6,740 bases of DNA from Erythrobacter sp. UBA2510 (GTDB lineage Bacteria > Pseudomonadota > Alphaproteobacteria > Sphingomonadales > Sphingomonadaceae): assembly GCA_002341345.1 (NCBI GenBank), contig DDNW01000112.1:603-7342 (forward strand). The letters run 5' to 3'. Shown here in pieces: positions 6,173 to 6,740 of this stretch (within the stretch, counting starts at the first letter, position 1; every line of letters starts with the position of its first letter). Both the position numbers and the translations under genes were made by a program. The notes beneath the pieces are model-generated. The model was not told where the DNA came from and searched no databases. It saw only the letters and a list, made by a program, of their open reading frames with translations.

Positions 6173-6740
6173 ACGAACTTGCTCGACAGCGCGTAGTTCC
6201 ACACCGAGGCAAGCACGATCCCGACCAGTGCCGAGGCCCACCAGGCAAAGCCGTTCGCCTGCAACAGCGACGCCGCCGCGACATTGGCGAAGGCCCCGAC
6301 CGAGCAGGTTGCACAGAACTTCAGCCAGCCCCAGAACAGCCCCTCCGCTCCCGACAGTTTCTGATCGCGATAGGTGAGCAGATTGTTCAGCCAGAAGTTG
6401 AAGCTCATCGCCACCATCGTCGCCGTCGCCTGCGCGAAGGGGAAGCCGGTCAGCCCGGTGCGATAGAGGCTCGCCAGCACCATCATGTGCACGATCACGC
6501 CGATCCCGCCCACGGTCGCGAACAGCGCGAAGCGCGTGGGGATGATGCGCCCGAAATAGCGCTCGTAAAGGCCGGCAAGGAAGTCGAGCACGACGCCGTG
6601 GTCCAGCTTGCTCTCGCCCGAGAGGCGTTTTTCGAATTTCAACGGGAATTCCTTTACGCGAAGGGACGGCTTGGCGGTGGCGAGAATGTCGAGCATGATC
6701 TTGAAACCGATGCCCGACAGCGCGTCGGCCTGTTGGCGAA
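6154..6740 (-). CDS. Polyprenyl-phosphate sugar synthase (GT2, DPM1-like) fused to GtrA domain, C-terminal part
   Basis: Only the last 194 residues are visible; the catalytic GT2 domain continues past the right edge. Visible residues 7-46 (LSGIGFKIMLDIL, then the KEFPLKFEKR and GESKLD segments) match the end of dolichyl/undecaprenyl-phosphate mannose- or glucose-synthase domains. An in-frame ATG at 6696 lies inside that conserved block and is not the start. From about residue 65 a GtrA-type domain follows with four transmembrane helices (about 70-92, 99-122, 132-155 and 158-180), starting with the RFALFATVGGIG segment and including the FNFWLNNLLTYR signature (113-124). GT2 domains of this class transfer a sugar from GDP-mannose or UDP-glucose to a polyprenyl phosphate on the cytoplasmic side; GtrA proteins are thought to help flip the product. 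This would supply lipid-linked donor to a periplasmic GT-C enzyme such as the GT39 protein in this window. A small unknown membrane protein overlaps its 3' end. Confidence 0.88.
   Translation of the reverse strand, partial: RQQADALSGIGFKIMLDILATAKPSLRVKEFPLKFEKRLSGESKLDHGVVLDFLAGLYERYFGRIIPTRFALFATVGGIGVIVHMMVLASLYRTGLTGFPFAQATATMVAMSFNFWLNNLLTYRDQKLSGAEGLFWGWLKFCATCSVGAFANVAAASLLQANGFAWWASALVGIVLASVWNYALSSKFVWGRFR

Noticed and set aside
6694..6696. ATG as the start of a stand-alone GtrA protein
   Set aside because: The frame stays open to the right edge, and the residues before this Met (LSGIGFKI) are conserved parts of the GT2 domain, so it is an internal methionine of a fusion protein.
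1..6740. Mobile elements, CRISPR arrays, tRNA or rRNA genes, defence systems
   Set aside because: No transposase or integrase motifs, direct-repeat arrays, cloverleaf-like stretches or defence-type domains were visible on either strand.

Overview
This window looks like ordinary chromosome from a high-GC alphaproteobacterium, most likely a member of the Sphingomonadales (Erythrobacteraceae-like). The base composition (about 65% G+C in the conserved genes), a metZ-apaG gene pair and the style of the proteins all point there, but the assignment is by impression and not by a database search. I see no rRNA, tRNA, insertion sequence, CRISPR array or phage gene.

Layout from left to right. (1) The C-terminal 326 residues of a GT4-type glycosyltransferase on the plus strand run off the left edge. 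(2) It converges on a minus-strand pair: metZ (O-succinylhomoserine sulfhydrylase, direct-sulfhydrylation methionine synthesis) followed by apaG. A short hairpin with a GTAA loop sits between the convergent stops. (3) An 89-base divergent region separates metZ from a plus-strand GT39 protein-mannosyltransferase-like membrane glycosyltransferase. (4) Next, on the plus strand after a 184-base gap, is a Tat-exported metal-dependent amidohydrolase of the AtzA/TrzN/SAH-deaminase-like group. (5) It ends 7 bases from a convergent minus-strand pair: a small, lower-GC, single-pass membrane protein of unknown function, and upstream of it the C-terminal part of a polyprenyl-phosphate sugar synthase (GT2) fused to a four-helix GtrA domain, which runs off the right edge.

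The genes suggest a surface-glycosylation neighbourhood. The GT2-GtrA protein would make and possibly flip a polyprenyl-phosphate-linked sugar, and the GT39 enzyme is of the kind that uses such a lipid-linked sugar as donor on the periplasmic side. The GT4 enzyme may also act on envelope glycolipids or glycans. The metZ-apaG pair is housekeeping, and the amidohydrolase has no visible functional link to the rest.

I did not find a convincing new biological system. The points most worth checking are the GT2-GtrA/GT39 pairing, the small lower-GC membrane protein overlapping the GtrA gene, the Tat-exported amidohydrolase with Gln in the usual His-x-x-Glu position, and the apparent lack of Shine-Dalgarno sequences at both divergent starts.
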